Source of the DNA: Cyanobium sp. CZS48M
Lineage (GTDB): Bacteria; Cyanobacteriota; Cyanobacteriia; PCC-6307; Cyanobiaceae
DNA: 64,000 nucleotides
NCBI GenBank assembly: GCA_030373145.1
Contig: JAUCZK010000014.1
Coordinates: 1 to 64,000, forward strand
Direction: 5' to 3'
In this document: piece after piece, positions 52,998-63,347 of the stretch
How positions within the stretch are numbered: position 1 is the first letter of the stretch
Layout: the number at the start of each line of letters is the position of its first letter
The notes under the pieces: generated by a model
What the model was told of the DNA's origin: nothing
The model's database searches: none
The model's input: only the letters and a program-made list of their open reading frames with translations
Translations under genes and position numbers: made by a program

Positions 52998-54431
52998 TCA
53001 GCGCCGACGGCGTGAATCGATCTGCAGCAGGTCCCGCACCTGCTGCAGCTGGCGGGCCAGGGAGGGATCGATCGCCAGTTTCTTCTCGATCTGCTCCACC
53101 GCGTACATCACGGTGCTGTGGTCCTTGCCGCCGAAGACATCACCGATGCGCGGCAGGCTCAGGTCGGTGCTCTGGCGAAGCAGATACATGCCCACCTGGC
53201 GGGCCTGGCTCACCGCCCGCTTGCGGCTGCTGCTACGCATCTCCTCGCCGCTCACCCCGAACACCTCCGCCACCTTCTCCACCACCTGCTGGGGCGTGAC
53301 CGGCACTTCGTTGCCCACCGGATCCAGCATCGGCGCCACCGATTCCACGGTCATCGGCAGACCGGTGATCGAGGCGAAGGCCACCGCCCGGGTCAGGGCG
53401 CCCTCCAGTTCACGGATGTTGGAGGTGAAGCGGCCGGCCAGATACTGGATCAGATCGCGGGGCAGGGCCATGCGTTCCTGCTCAGCCTTCTTGTGCAGAA
53501 TCGCCATGCGTGTTTCCAGATCCGGCGCCTGGATGTCGGCGATCAGGCCCATGGAGAAACGGGAGATCAGCCGCTCCTGCAGCCGCGGGATCTGGCTGGG
53601 GGGTCGATCACTGGCGATCACAATCTGACGGCCGGCCTCATGCAGGGCATTGAACGTGTGGAAGAACTCCTCCTGGGTGTATTCCTTGCCCTCGATGAAC
53701 TGAATGTCGTCCACCAGGATCAGGTCGGCGGCACGGTAGCGATCACGGAACTTCTGCATGCCGTCCTTGCGGATGGCCTGGATCAGGTCGTTGGTGAAGG
53801 TTTCGGTCGACACATAAAAGACCCGCGCTTCCGGATCGATCTCCAGGCGGTAGTGGCCGATCGCCTGCATCAGGTGGGTCTTGCCCAGCCCGACGCCGCC
53901 GCAGAGGAAGAGCGGATTGAATTCACGACCGGGCGCCTCGGCCACCGCCAGGGCCGCTGCGTGGGCCATGCGGCTGTTGGGCCCCACCACGAAGCGGTTG
54001 AAGACATAGCGGGGGTTGAGCCCCGGAGCCGGCCGGCGGGGCGTCTCGCCGCTGGCGGTGGGGCCTGTGGGGCCCGCGGCCGCCCGCAGCACCGCCCCCG
54101 GTGAAGCCCCCGCCACGCCCTGCTGGGCGGCGCCGGGACGCTCGGCCGGAGTGGAGCCGTTCATGGCCCCATCCAGCTCCTGAACCGCGGCGGTGCCCAC
54201 CTCCACAGCGATGGCGTGGCCGGCCAGATCGGTGGCCACCGCGGCGATCATCACCAGGTAGTTCTTGCGCAGCCAGCCGCTGGCGAAGCTGTTAGGGGCC
54301 TCCAGCTGCAGCTGGCCGTCGGCGTAACCGGTGCAACGGGCCGGCCGGATCCAGGTCTCGAAGGTGGGCTTGCTGAGGTTGGCCTGCAGTGCCTCCTGGA
54401 CCCGGTGCCACAGCTCCTGACCCTGCTGCAC
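52998..54431 (-). CDS. dnaA: Chromosomal replication initiator protein
   Basis: [57 protein letters not shown]-terminal [38 protein letters not shown]. Confidence 0.97.
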   Translation of the reverse strand: MQQGQELWHRVQEALQANLSKPTFETWIRPARCTGYADGQLQLEAPNSFASGWLRKNYLVMIAAVATDLAGHAIAVEVGTAAVQELDGAMNGSTPAERPGAAQQGVAGASPGAVLRAAAGPTGPTASGETPRRPAPGLNPRYVFNRFVVGPNSRMAHAAALAVAEAPGREFNPLFLCGGVGLGKTHLMQAIGHYRLEIDPEARVFYVSTETFTNDLIQAIRKDGMQKFRDRYRAADLILVDDIQFIEGKEYTQEEFFHTFNALHEAGRQIVIASDRPPSQIPRLQERLISRFSMGLIADIQAPDLETRMAILHKKAEQERMALPRDLIQYLAGRFTSNIRELEGALTRAVAFASITGLPMTVESVAPMLDPVGNEVPVTPQQVVEKVAEVFGVSGEEMRSSSRKRAVSQARQVGMYLLRQSTDLSLPRIGDVFGGKDHSTVMYAVEQIEKKLAIDPSLARQLQQVRDLLQIDSRRRR

Positions 54432-54494
54432 CGTCCAGTCCCCACTCAGCCAGTGGCCGAATATAGGCAGCTTCCCGGACCGGCACCGTCTTTA

Positions 54495-55691
54495 ATGAAG
54501 CGCTTCGCGGCTCCGCTGGGCTCCCCTGCCATGACTCGCCACCGCGCCCCTGGCTCCCCCTCGCGCCGACGCCTGGCCCTGGCCGCCGCCGGCCTCTGCG
54601 GACTCCTGCTGGGCAGTTGCTCGATCCCGCTGCCGAACCTGCCGGGGCTGCCCAGGCCTGGCCCCGCCGCACCCGGTCCGAGGGTCAGTGACGCCCCCCC
54701 GGCCGCACCACTGCAGGCGGGCAACAATTTCATCGTCAACTCGGCCGAGAAGGTCGGTCCTGCCGTGGTGCGCATCGACACGGTCAAACAGGTGATCAAT
54801 CCCCTTGGGGGCCTGTTCGGTGGCGGTCCCTCGATCCAGCAGCAGCAGGGCCAGGGGTCGGGCTTCATCACCCGTTCCGACGGGGTGATTCTCACCAACG
54901 CCCACGTGGTGGAGGGAACCGCCGAGGTGACAGTGACCCTGCCGGATGGGCGCAGGTTCAACGGCAAGGTGCTCGGCGCCGATCCCCTCACCGACATCGC
55001 CGTGGTGCGGGTGGTCGCCCAGAAGCTGCCGGTGGCGCCGCTGGGGGATTCCTCCCAGGTGCGGCCCGGTGAATGGGCGATCGCCATCGGCAATCCCCTC
55101 GGCCTCGACAACACCGTGACGGCGGGCATCATCAGCGCCATCCAGCGCACCAACGCCATCGGCGAAGGCCAGCGGGTGCCCTACATCCAGACCGATGCGG
55201 CGGTGAACCCCGGCAACAGCGGTGGCCCGCTGATCAACGATCGCGGTCAGGTGATCGGCGTGAACACCGCCATCCGCCAGGCGCCGGGAGCGGGCCTGAG
55301 CTTCGCGATCCCGATCAACCTGGCCAAGCAGATCGCCGCCCAGATCCTGGAGAAGGGTCGCGCTTCCCACCCCTACATCGGTGTGCGCCTGCAGGCGCTC
55401 ACGCCCCAGCTGGCGCGGGAGATCAATGCCACCTCCAGCGAATGCCGCCTGCCGGAAATCGATGGAGTGGTGGTGGTGGAAGTGCTCAAGGGCAGCCCGG
55501 CGGCCCAGGCTGGCCTGAAGCCCTGCGATCTGATCGAGACCGTGGGCGGCAAGAAGGTGAAAAACCCCTCCGAAGTCCAGGTGGCTGTCGATCAGGGCAA
55601 GGTGGGCCAGCCACTGATGATCAGCATCAAGCGAGGCAACGGCAGCCGCGATGTCACCCTCGAGCCGGCGGAGCTGCGCTCCAGCGAGTGA
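54495..55691 (+). CDS. Trypsin-like serine protease with PDZ domain (DegP/HtrA family), possibly lipoprotein
   Basis: GSGFITRSDGVILTNAHVV, PLTDIAVVRV, QTDAAVNPGNSGGPLINDRGQVIGVN, PDZ tail; N-terminal LLLGSCS lipobox. Confidence 0.93.
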   Translation: MKRFAAPLGSPAMTRHRAPGSPSRRRLALAAAGLCGLLLGSCSIPLPNLPGLPRPGPAAPGPRVSDAPPAAPLQAGNNFIVNSAEKVGPAVVRIDTVKQVINPLGGLFGGGPSIQQQQGQGSGFITRSDGVILTNAHVVEGTAEVTVTLPDGRRFNGKVLGADPLTDIAVVRVVAQKLPVAPLGDSSQVRPGEWAIAIGNPLGLDNTVTAGIISAIQRTNAIGEGQRVPYIQTDAAVNPGNSGGPLINDRGQVIGVNTAIRQAPGAGLSFAIPINLAKQIAAQILEKGRASHPYIGVRLQALTPQLAREINATSSECRLPEIDGVVVVEVLKGSPAAQAGLKPCDLIETVGGKKVKNPSEVQVAVDQGKVGQPLMISIKRGNGSRDVTLEPAELRSSE

Positions 55692-56311
55692 GTCCACTGG
55701 CGTTGAACTGTGGTCGCCAGCAGCTGGTGGTGATGGCCCGCTGGCCTGCGGCGGGCCGCTGCAAGAGCCGCCTGGGGGCCGGCATCGGCCCGGCGGCCGC
55801 CGCCGGCATCCAGCGGCGGCTGAGCGCCCACACCCTGGCAGTGGCGCAGCAGCTGGGCGGGACGGAACTGGTGCTGGCGGTGAGCGGCCTGGGGCCCCGC
55901 GGGGCGCGGCGTTGGGGCCTCAGCCTCGGAGCCCACCGGGCCGTGCTGCAGGGGAACGGCGGTCTGGGCAGCCGCATGGCCCGGCAGCTGGCGCGGGCCT
56001 GGCGCGAAGGCACCCAGCAGGTGCTGCTGATCGGCACCGACCTGCCCCTGTTGGCCCGAGGCGATCTGGAGGCGGCCCTGGCGGCCTTGGCCAGCAGCCC
56101 CCTGGTGCTCGGGCCGGCCAGCGATGGGGGCTACTGGCTGATCGGACTGAGGAGGCCCCAGCCCAGCCTGCTCAGCGGCATCCCCTGGGGCAGCGCCGAG
56201 GTGCTGGGCCGCACCCTGGAGCGGGCCGCTGCTCTAGGGCTGGAGCCAGCCCTGCTGGCCCAGCGCAGCGACCTTGATCGCCCCATGGACCTGGAGCCCT
56301 GGCTGGGGTGA
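55688..56311 (+). CDS. TIGR04282-type (arsenosugar biosynthesis-like) glycosyltransferase
   Basis: LVVMARWPAAGRCKSRLGAGIGPAAAAGIQRRL, LIGTDLPLLARGDLEAAL, LVLGPASDGGYWLIGLRRP. Confidence 0.82.
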   Translation: MSPLALNCGRQQLVVMARWPAAGRCKSRLGAGIGPAAAAGIQRRLSAHTLAVAQQLGGTELVLAVSGLGPRGARRWGLSLGAHRAVLQGNGGLGSRMARQLARAWREGTQQVLLIGTDLPLLARGDLEAALAALASSPLVLGPASDGGYWLIGLRRPQPSLLSGIPWGSAEVLGRTLERAAALGLEPALLAQRSDLDRPMDLEPWLG

Positions 56312-57021
56312 AGGTCGTGGCTGCAGCTTCCGCCACCAGCGCCCCCCTGGCGGTGGTGATCCCGGCCCTGAACGAGGCGGGGCACCTGCCGGCCCTGCTG
56401 GCGGATCTGGCCAGGGCTCCCGCCGGTCTGATCGAGAGCTGCCTGGTGGTGGATGGCGGCAGCAGCGACGGCAGCGCCCGCCTCTCGGCCCTGGCGGGCG
56501 CCCGGGTGCTGCAGGCAGGTGGAGGCCGGGGCTGCCAGCTGGCGGCGGGGGTGACCCGCAGCACGGCTCCCTGGCTGCTATTGCTCCATGCCGACCTGCG
56601 CCTGGCTCAGGGGTGGTGGTCGGCGGTGCAGCGGGCCATGGCCGCCCCGGAGGCCCCCTGGTGTTTCCGCCTGGGAATCGAAGGGGCAGACCCCGCCCTG
56701 CGCCTGGTGGAGTGGGGCGTGCGCCTGCGCAGTGGGCCCGGCCAGCTGCCCTACGGCGACCAGGGACTGCTGCTGCCGAGGCGCCTGCTGGAGCGGGCCG
56801 GCGGCCTGCGGGCCCTGCCCCTGATGGAAGACCTCGATCTGGTGCTGCGCCTGCGTCGGCTGGGCCCGATCCGCGACCTGGGACTGCCGGTGCGGGTGGA
56901 CGGGCGGCGCTGGCGGCGCCTGGGGGTGTGGGGAACGGCCTGGCGCAATGCCCTGCTGCGGCAGGCCTGGCGCCGGGGCGCCGATCCAGCGGTCCTGGCG
57001 GCGCGCTACTACCAGCCCTGA
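56308..57021 (+). CDS. TIGR04283-type (arsenosugar biosynthesis-like) family 2 glycosyltransferase
   Basis: LAVVIPALNEAGHLPALLADL, LVVDGGSSDGSARLSALAGARVLQAGGGRGCQLAAGVTRSTAPWLLLLHADLRL; GTGA overlap with upstream gene. Confidence 0.85.
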   Translation: MKVVAAASATSAPLAVVIPALNEAGHLPALLADLARAPAGLIESCLVVDGGSSDGSARLSALAGARVLQAGGGRGCQLAAGVTRSTAPWLLLLHADLRLAQGWWSAVQRAMAAPEAPWCFRLGIEGADPALRLVEWGVRLRSGPGQLPYGDQGLLLPRRLLERAGGLRALPLMEDLDLVLRLRRLGPIRDLGLPVRVDGRRWRRLGVWGTAWRNALLRQAWRRGADPAVLAARYYQP

Positions 57022-57032
57022 GCGCTCCTGAG

Positions 57033-57051
57033 GACACCCACCAGGGGTGTC
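57033..57051. terminator. Possible bidirectional hairpin between convergent genes
   Basis: GACACCC (57033-57039) / GGGTGTC (57045-57051), 7-bp stem with 5-nt loop; no clear T-tract on either side. Confidence 0.35.
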
Positions 57052-57556
57052 AGGGGGAATACCAGAAGGCGCAGCGCCGCTGGTGCGGCTCCAGCTCCCA
57101 GCCCTGCGACTGATAAAACCCCACCACCTCCGGATCGGCGAACAGGCTGACCCGGTCCACCTCCATCAGCCTGAGTTGCTCCAGCACGTAGTCCATCAGT
57201 TGCCGCCCCAGGCCTGCCCCTTGGTAGAGGGGATGCACGGCCACATCCCAGACCGTGGCCTCCATCACCCCATCACCGGTGCAGCGGGCGAAGCCCACCA
57301 GACGCGGCACCCGCGGGTCATGGCGCCAGAGCCCCACCCGCAGCAGGCTGTGCTGCAGGGCCTTGCGCACCCGCCGGATCGGCCGGCGGCTCCAGCCGAC
57401 GGCATCACAAAGCTGCTCCAGTTCCACCAGATCGATCTCCCGCTCCAGGCTGAGCACCAGCTCCAGCTGGGGGTTCGGGCTGGGACAATGGCGCCAGCCG
57501 GGGCCGTAGAAGCTGGAGAGAAGCGGGTCTGTATCCAAACCAGACGGCCGAGGCAA
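57050..57556 (-). CDS. GNAT-family N-acetyltransferase
   Basis: VWDVAVHPLYQGAGLGRQLMDYVLEQLRLMEVDRVSLFADPEVVGFYQSQGWE. Confidence 0.88.
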   Translation of the reverse strand: MPRPSGLDTDPLLSSFYGPGWRHCPSPNPQLELVLSLEREIDLVELEQLCDAVGWSRRPIRRVRKALQHSLLRVGLWRHDPRVPRLVGFARCTGDGVMEATVWDVAVHPLYQGAGLGRQLMDYVLEQLRLMEVDRVSLFADPEVVGFYQSQGWELEPHQRRCAFWYSP

Positions 57557-57603
57557 CGCATTGGCACGATCCTGCCCGATCGGGTGCGTTTAGGGCCACT
57601 CTG

Positions 57604-58395
57604 GTGGCAGAGCCCCTGAAGGGATTGGCTGTTCTCCCCCAGGCCCTGGAACCCGACCAGAGCGGGATGTTGCTGGTGGCGCTGCACGGCTGGATGCTCT
57701 CCGGCCGGCTGTGGGAGCCGCTGAACGCCGAACTGCAGCAGCGCTGGCGCCTGTGGTGTCCTGATCTGCCCGGCTTCGGCGCGGAACCTCGCCCGGTGGG
57801 GCTGCAGCCGAGCCTGGCCAGCTACGGGCGCTGGGTGAGCGAGGCCTGCCGCAGGATCGCTCCCCACGCCCCCGTGGTGCTGATGGGCCACTCCCTGGGG
57901 GGCAGCATCGCCCTGCATGCGGCCAGCAGCCTGGGGCCCCAGCTGCAGGGGGTGATCCAGATCGCCGCCGGCGGCGGGGTGTATCAGCCTCGGGCCTTCT
58001 CCCGGGTGCGGCGAGGGGGCTCGTTGTTCCTGCGCTTCCGTCCAGGCTGGCTGGCGGAACTGCCGGGCACCGAGGCGATCCGCAGCCCGCTGCTGGCGGA
58101 GGCGCGTGCGGCCCGGGGCCTGCTGGCCTGCAGCACGAACCGCGGCGCCGTCAGCCAGCTGCCCTCGCTCACCGCCGCCCTGCGGGTGCCGAGCCTCTGG
58201 ATCGCCGGCAGCCAGGACCAGGTGATGGCCCCCCGCTATGTGCAACACCTGGCCGGCTATGCCCCAGACCACGAGCTGGCCGTGATTCCCGACTGCGGTC
58301 ACCTGCCGATGCGGCAGTGCCCCCGCCAGCTGGCGGCCCTCATCGATGCCTGGCTGGAGCGGCTGCCCTTGCAGCTGCCTTGCCCTGATCCCTAG
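57604..58395 (+). CDS. Alpha/beta-fold hydrolase
   Basis: LLVALHGWMLSGRLWEPL, VVLMGHSLGGSIALHAA, GSQDQVMAPRYVQ, CGHLPMRQCP. Confidence 0.85.
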   Translation: MAEPLKGLAVLPQALEPDQSGMLLVALHGWMLSGRLWEPLNAELQQRWRLWCPDLPGFGAEPRPVGLQPSLASYGRWVSEACRRIAPHAPVVLMGHSLGGSIALHAASSLGPQLQGVIQIAAGGGVYQPRAFSRVRRGGSLFLRFRPGWLAELPGTEAIRSPLLAEARAARGLLACSTNRGAVSQLPSLTAALRVPSLWIAGSQDQVMAPRYVQHLAGYAPDHELAVIPDCGHLPMRQCPRQLAALIDAWLERLPLQLPCPDP

Positions 58396-60191
58396 AGCCT
58401 GGCCAGACCCCGTTCCTGGAGATCGGCCAGCTCGGCGTAGAGGCCCCCGGCTGCCCGCAGCTCCCGGTGGGTGCCCTGCTCGATCAACCGGCCCCGGCGC
58501 AGCACCAGAATGCGATCGGCCGCCTCGACCGTGGCCAGGCGGTGGGCGATCACGATGGCGGTGCGGCCGCTGAGCAGCCGCTCCAGATCCCGCTGCAGGG
58601 TGGCCTCGGTGGAGGGATCCATGAAGGCCGTGGCCTCATCCATCACCAGCACCGAGGGATCGCGCATCGCCACCCGCGCCACCGACAGCAGCTGGCGCTC
58701 ACCCGAAGAGAGGTTGCCGCCCCGCTCCCGCAGTTCCGTAGCCAGGCCATCGGGCAGCCGGCGCAGCAGGGGATCAAGGCCCAGCTCGGCGCAGATGCGC
58801 TCCAGGTCGTGCTGGGCGATCGGCGCATCCAGCCGCAGGTTGTCGGCCACGTTGCCGCTGAACAGGAAGGTGTCCTGGAGGACCACCCCCAGCCGCTGGC
58901 GCAGGGTGGCGCTGGGCAGCTCGCGGATGTCGATGCCATCGAGCAGGATGCGACCGCTCTGGGGTTCGTACAGCCGGCAAAGCAGGCGGATGATCGTGGT
59001 CTTGCCGGAGCCGGTGGGACCCACCAGGGCCACCTGCTCCCCCGGGGCGATGCGGAAGCTCAGCTCGCTGAGGATCGGATCATCGGGGCGGTAGGCGAAG
59101 CTCACCCGCTCGAAGATCACCTCACCGGCGCTGGCGCGCAGCAGCCCTGAGCGCTGGGCGGCACTGCTGCGCAGGGTGTCGTCGAGGTCGGAGATCTCGA
59201 TCGGCTGCTCCATCAGTTCACCGATGCGCTCCACCGCCGTCAGCCCGCCCTGGATCTGGGTGAAGCGCTCCGCCAGCTGACGCAGGGGATCAAACAGGCG
59301 CTGGGAAAAGAGAATGAAGGTGGTGAGAGTGCCCAGGCCAATGCTGCCGGCGATCACCATCCAGCCCCCCAGAGCCAGCACCACGGCCACGGCGGTAAGG
59401 GCCACCCATTCGATGAAGGCCGAGACGGCACTTTCGTAGAAGATCGTGCCGGTGACGGCGCGGCGGTAGGCGTTGGTGGTGACGGCGAAGCGCGCACTGT
59501 TGGTGGCCTCCCGCCGGAACATCTGCACCACCTCCAGGCCCTGAAGGTTCTCCTGCAGGTCGGCGTTGAGCTGGCTGAGTTCTTCGCGCACCCGGTAGTT
59601 GGCCTTGCGGTAGCGGCCCTGAAGCCAGAGGATCACCAGGGTGGCCGGCACCTGGCTGGCCAGCAGCAGAGCACCGAGGCGCGGCTCGATGCTCACCATC
59701 GTCACGCCGATCACCACCAGGGTGACCAGATCGGCCAGCACCCCCACGGCGCCGCTGCCGAACACTTCGGCCAGGGCATCCACATCGCTGGTGAGGCGGG
59801 TGAGCAGTTTGCCCACAGGGGTGCGGTCGTGGAAGCGTAGGGAGAGGGCGAGGGCGTGGCGGAAGAGGTCGTCGCGGATGCGGGCCGTCAGCCGCTGGCC
59901 CACCGCCTGAACGCTGTACGACTGGGCCCCCTGCAGGGCCAGCCGCAGCAGCACCGCGCTGAACAGGATCAGCACCAGGGTGCGCATCGCCTGGGACACG
60001 CTCTGACCCGCCAGCCAGGCGGCTGTGGGCTCACGGCGCAACACAGCGATCGCCTGACCGATCAACAGCGGCTGGATCGCGGCGGCCAGGGCCAGGGGGA
60101 TCAGCAGAATCACCACCAGGATCAGGCGGCGGCGGTCGTGGCGGAGGTAGGGCAGCAGGCGCTTGAGCCGCTGGCGATCGAGGGCGGCCAT
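58392..60191 (-). CDS. ABC transporter, fused permease/ATPase (MsbA-like)
   Basis: ABC TM region; Walker A LVGPTGSGKTTIIRLL, signature NLSSGERQLLSVARV, Walker B VLVMDEATAFMD. Confidence 0.93.
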   Translation of the reverse strand: MAALDRQRLKRLLPYLRHDRRRLILVVILLIPLALAAAIQPLLIGQAIAVLRREPTAAWLAGQSVSQAMRTLVLILFSAVLLRLALQGAQSYSVQAVGQRLTARIRDDLFRHALALSLRFHDRTPVGKLLTRLTSDVDALAEVFGSGAVGVLADLVTLVVIGVTMVSIEPRLGALLLASQVPATLVILWLQGRYRKANYRVREELSQLNADLQENLQGLEVVQMFRREATNSARFAVTTNAYRRAVTGTIFYESAVSAFIEWVALTAVAVVLALGGWMVIAGSIGLGTLTTFILFSQRLFDPLRQLAERFTQIQGGLTAVERIGELMEQPIEISDLDDTLRSSAAQRSGLLRASAGEVIFERVSFAYRPDDPILSELSFRIAPGEQVALVGPTGSGKTTIIRLLCRLYEPQSGRILLDGIDIRELPSATLRQRLGVVLQDTFLFSGNVADNLRLDAPIAQHDLERICAELGLDPLLRRLPDGLATELRERGGNLSSGERQLLSVARVAMRDPSVLVMDEATAFMDPSTEATLQRDLERLLSGRTAIVIAHRLATVEAADRILVLRRGRLIEQGTHRELRAAGGLYAELADLQERGLARL

Positions 60192-60862
60192 CAGCGTTGG
60201 GACGCGGCAGCCGATGGGCCTGCAGCGGCGGAGGTGGAGGTGGCGACCCGGTCGATGATGTCCTGCAGCTCGCCGAGATCGAAGCGCAGGGCCAGGGGAT
60301 TGCCGATCAAACGGGCCGTGCTGTGGAACAGTTCATCGAGGGCCACCAGACCGTTCTCGCGCAGGGTGCGGCCGGTGGCCACCAGATCGACGATCGCCTC
60401 AGACATGCCGGTGATCGGACCCAGCTCCACCGAGCCGGTGAGCTGGATCAGCTCCACGGGCAGGTCCAGCCCGGCAAAGAAGGTTTCGGCGCAGCGCACG
60501 AACTTGCTGGCCACGCGGCAGTGGGCCGGCAGCTCCGCCGCCCGGCTATAGCCACTGTTTTCCTTCACCGCCACGGCCATGCGGCAGCCACCGAAGCCCA
60601 GATCCAGCAGCGGCGCCACCGGCAACTTGTGCTCCCGCAGCACGTCGTCGCCCACCACGCCCAACTGGGCCTGGCCGTAGGCCACATAGACGGGCACATC
60701 GCCATTGCGCACCAGCAGGGCCCGGGCCCTGCCGCAAGGGCTGGGCACCATCAGCTGGCGATTGTCGGCATCGAGCAGGGCACTGAAATCAAGGCCGGCG
60801 GCGGCGAAGCAGCGCACCGAATCTTTCAATAGAGCCCCTTTGGCCAGAGCGACGGTGATCAT
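60191..60862 (-). CDS. hisG: ATP phosphoribosyltransferase (short form)
   Basis: [97 protein letters not shown]. Confidence 0.93.
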   Translation of the reverse strand: MITVALAKGALLKDSVRCFAAAGLDFSALLDADNRQLMVPSPCGRARALLVRNGDVPVYVAYGQAQLGVVGDDVLREHKLPVAPLLDLGFGGCRMAVAVKENSGYSRAAELPAHCRVASKFVRCAETFFAGLDLPVELIQLTGSVELGPITGMSEAIVDLVATGRTLRENGLVALDELFHSTARLIGNPLALRFDLGELQDIIDRVATSTSAAAGPSAAASQR

Positions 60863-60891
60863 GGACTTGCACCGCAACCTGGACTGTACCG

Positions 60892-61653
60892 ATGGACGCG
60901 AGCCACAGCGAGGTGGAGCTGATCCCGGTGCTGCGTGACAACTACGTGATGGTGCTCCACGACGGGGCGCAGGCGGTGGTAGTGGATCCGGCCGTTGCCG
61001 AACCAGTGATCCAGTGGCTGGAGCAGCGGGGGCTGGAGCTGCTGGCGGTGCTGCAGACCCACCACCATTCCGACCACATCGGCGGAACCCCGGGGCTGCT
61101 GCGGCGCTGGCCGGCCGCAGCGGTGCTGGCCTCAGGCGCCGACCGGGCCCGCATCCCCTTCCAGACCGTGGCCCTGCGGGACGGCGACCGACTGGAGCTG
61201 CTGGGGCGCGTTGTGCAGGTGCTGGCGGTGCCCGGGCACACCCGCTGCCACCTGGCCTTCTATCTGCCGCCCCTGGCCGGCGGCCAGGGCGAGCTGTTCT
61301 GCGGCGACACCCTGTTCGCCGGCGGCTGCGGCCGCCTGTTTGAAGGCAGCCCCACGCAGATGCACCAGTCGCTGCAGCGGCTGGGGGCCCTGCCCGGAGA
61401 CACCCGCGTCTGGTGCGCCCATGAGTACACCCTCGCCAACCTGCGCTGGGCGGCGGAAAACAGCCCAGAGCAGGGGGAGGAGCGGCAGGCGATCCATGAG
61501 CGGCTGGCGGCGGTGCAGGAGCTGCGGCGGGCGGGTCAACCGACCATCCCCAGCACCATCGCCCTGGAGTGGGCCACGAACCTGATGCTCAGGGCCGGCG
61601 ATGCAGATACCTTCGCCAGCCGTCGCCGCAGCAAGGACCACTGGCAGGGTTGA
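60892..61653 (+). CDS. gloB: Hydroxyacylglutathione hydrolase (glyoxalase II)
   Basis: [58 protein letters not shown]. Confidence 0.94.
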   Translation: MDASHSEVELIPVLRDNYVMVLHDGAQAVVVDPAVAEPVIQWLEQRGLELLAVLQTHHHSDHIGGTPGLLRRWPAAAVLASGADRARIPFQTVALRDGDRLELLGRVVQVLAVPGHTRCHLAFYLPPLAGGQGELFCGDTLFAGGCGRLFEGSPTQMHQSLQRLGALPGDTRVWCAHEYTLANLRWAAENSPEQGEERQAIHERLAAVQELRRAGQPTIPSTIALEWATNLMLRAGDADTFASRRRSKDHWQG

Positions 61654-61665
61654 CGAGCGAGCGGA

Positions 61666-62940
61666 TCAGGCCGCTTCGGGGCTAGGGGCCTCCGGAGGCC
61701 TCAGGGTCTGGCCCGTGGGGAAGAGCCGGGCGGGCTCACCGGGTCGCAACCAGGGGCGGCAGCGCAGACCCAGGGGATAGTCGCGCTCAAGGGGCAGGCG
61801 AAAGCGCAGGTCCACCGGGGCAGCGGCGCCCTCGGCATCAAGCCGCACCTGGTAAAGCCATTCACGCCCCAGAAACTCCCGCGCCACCACTTCACCGGGG
61901 CCGCTGGGATCAACGCTCAGATCAAAAGCCGACTGGCTCAGCAGCACCTGCCAGGGACCCGGGCCCTCGCCACCGGGCGCCGATCCATTCCGCTCCGGGC
62001 GCAGGGCGCCGAGGGGCGTGAGCAGCTGACCGCCGCTCCAGTGGGCCTCCAGCAGATTGCCCTGCAGCACAAAGCGGCCCACGAAAGCGGAGGCGGGGGC
62101 CCGGACCATCTCGCGCGGACTGCTGCACTGATGCAGGTGTCCCCCCTGCAGCACCGCCACCCGATCGCAGATGGCCAGGGCCTCCTCCGGGTCGTGGGTG
62201 ACGATCAGACCGCTGGCCTGGCAGCGGCTGAGGACCCCGGGCAGCTCCGCCCGCAGCCTCAGCCGCACCTCCACATCCAGGTTGGAGAAGGGTTCATCCA
62301 GCAGCAGCAGCGTTGGCCCCGGGGCGAGGGCCCGCGCCAGGGCCAGGCGCTGGCGCTGGCCACCCGAGAGTTCATGGGGGTAGCGGCGCTCCAGACCGTT
62401 GAGCCCCAGCAGCTCCATGAGCCAGGCGGCCCGGCTGCGGTCCTGGCGGGGCTTGAGGCCAAAACAGACGTTGCTCCAGGCATCGAGATGGGGGAAGAGG
62501 GCGTAGTCCTGGAAGACCATGCCCACCCCCCGGCGCTCCGGCGCCAGCCAGCCGTGGGGGCCGGCCACTTCCTGGCCATGGATCAGCACCCGGCCGCGCT
62601 CCGGACGCTCGAAGCCCGCGATCAGGCGCAGCAGGGTGGTCTTGCCGCAGCCGGAGGGACCCAGCAGCCCCACCAGTTCCCCCTGGTGCAGCTCCAGGTT
62701 CAGCCCCTGCAGCGTCCAGTTCGGCGACTCCTCGCCATGGCTGGCCCCGCGGGCCCTCGGGTAGCGGTGCCAGACGTTCTCCAGCCGCACCGGATCCGGC
62801 CGCCCCTCCAGTTGAGGCGCGATGGACAGAGCCAACGGGGCTGGGGTCAAGGGAGCCGGGGTCAGTGGAGCTGGGATCAGTGGAGCTGGGGTCAGTGGAG
62901 CGATGAAGCCTGGTCCGTAGAGTCCAACCTTCATTTTCAC
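61666..62940 (-). CDS. ABC transporter ATP-binding protein (Fe3+/FutC-PotA-type)
   Basis: LVGLLGPSGCGKTTLLRLIAGFERPERGRVLIHG, LSGGQRQRLALARALAPGPTLLLLDEPFSNLD, TOBE-like C-terminus. True start uncertain because of the repetitive N-terminus. Confidence 0.88.
   Translation of the reverse strand: MKMKVGLYGPGFIAPLTPAPLIPAPLTPAPLTPAPLALSIAPQLEGRPDPVRLENVWHRYPRARGASHGEESPNWTLQGLNLELHQGELVGLLGPSGCGKTTLLRLIAGFERPERGRVLIHGQEVAGPHGWLAPERRGVGMVFQDYALFPHLDAWSNVCFGLKPRQDRSRAAWLMELLGLNGLERRYPHELSGGQRQRLALARALAPGPTLLLLDEPFSNLDVEVRLRLRAELPGVLSRCQASGLIVTHDPEEALAICDRVAVLQGGHLHQCSSPREMVRAPASAFVGRFVLQGNLLEAHWSGGQLLTPLGALRPERNGSAPGGEGPGPWQVLLSQSAFDLSVDPSGPGEVVAREFLGREWLYQVRLDAEGAAAPVDLRFRLPLERDYPLGLRCRPWLRPGEPARLFPTGQTLRPPEAPSPEAA
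62836..62900. repeat. 15-bp tandem repeat (about 4.3 copies)
   Basis: cggggctggggtcaa / gggagccggggtcag / tggagctgggatcag / tggagctggggtcag / tggag; on the minus strand encodes (L)TPAP-like repeats. Confidence 0.85.
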
Positions 62941-62945
62941 CTGCC

Positions 62946-63347
62946 ATGGTCACGGGTATTCCCGCCGAGGCGATCACCACGGCCGCTGCGCCGGCACCGG
63001 TGGGTCCCTACAACCAGGCGGTCAAGGCGGGGGGTCTTCTCTTCTGCTCCGGCCAGATCGCCCTGGATCCCGCCAGCGGCGTTCTGGTGGGGGGAGGGGA
63101 TGTGGAAGCCGAGACCAGACAGGTGCTCACCAACCTGCAGGCGGTGCTGAGCGCGGCCGGCTGCACGGCCCAGCAGGTGGTACGCACCACGGTCTTCCTC
63201 ACCGACCTAGCCGATTTCGCCAAGGTCAATGCCCTCTATGCAGAGGTGTTCTCGGCCGGGGTCTCGCCCGCCCGGGCCTGCGTGCAGGTGGCGGCGCTGC
63301 CCAAAGGAGCTCTTGTGGAAATCGACTGCATCGCCCTGCTGGGCTGA
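62946..63347 (+). CDS. ridA: RidA-family reactive intermediate/imine deaminase
   Basis: APAPVGPYNQAVKAGGLLFCSGQIALDPASGVLVGGGDVEAETRQVLTNLQAVLSAAG ... ARACVQVAALPKGALVEIDCIAL. Confidence 0.94.
   Translation: MVTGIPAEAITTAAAPAPVGPYNQAVKAGGLLFCSGQIALDPASGVLVGGGDVEAETRQVLTNLQAVLSAAGCTAQQVVRTTVFLTDLADFAKVNALYAEVFSAGVSPARACVQVAALPKGALVEIDCIALLG

Noticed and set aside
54432-54494. oriC/DnaA-box cluster next to dnaA
   Set aside because: Gap is too short and lacks recognizable DnaA boxes.
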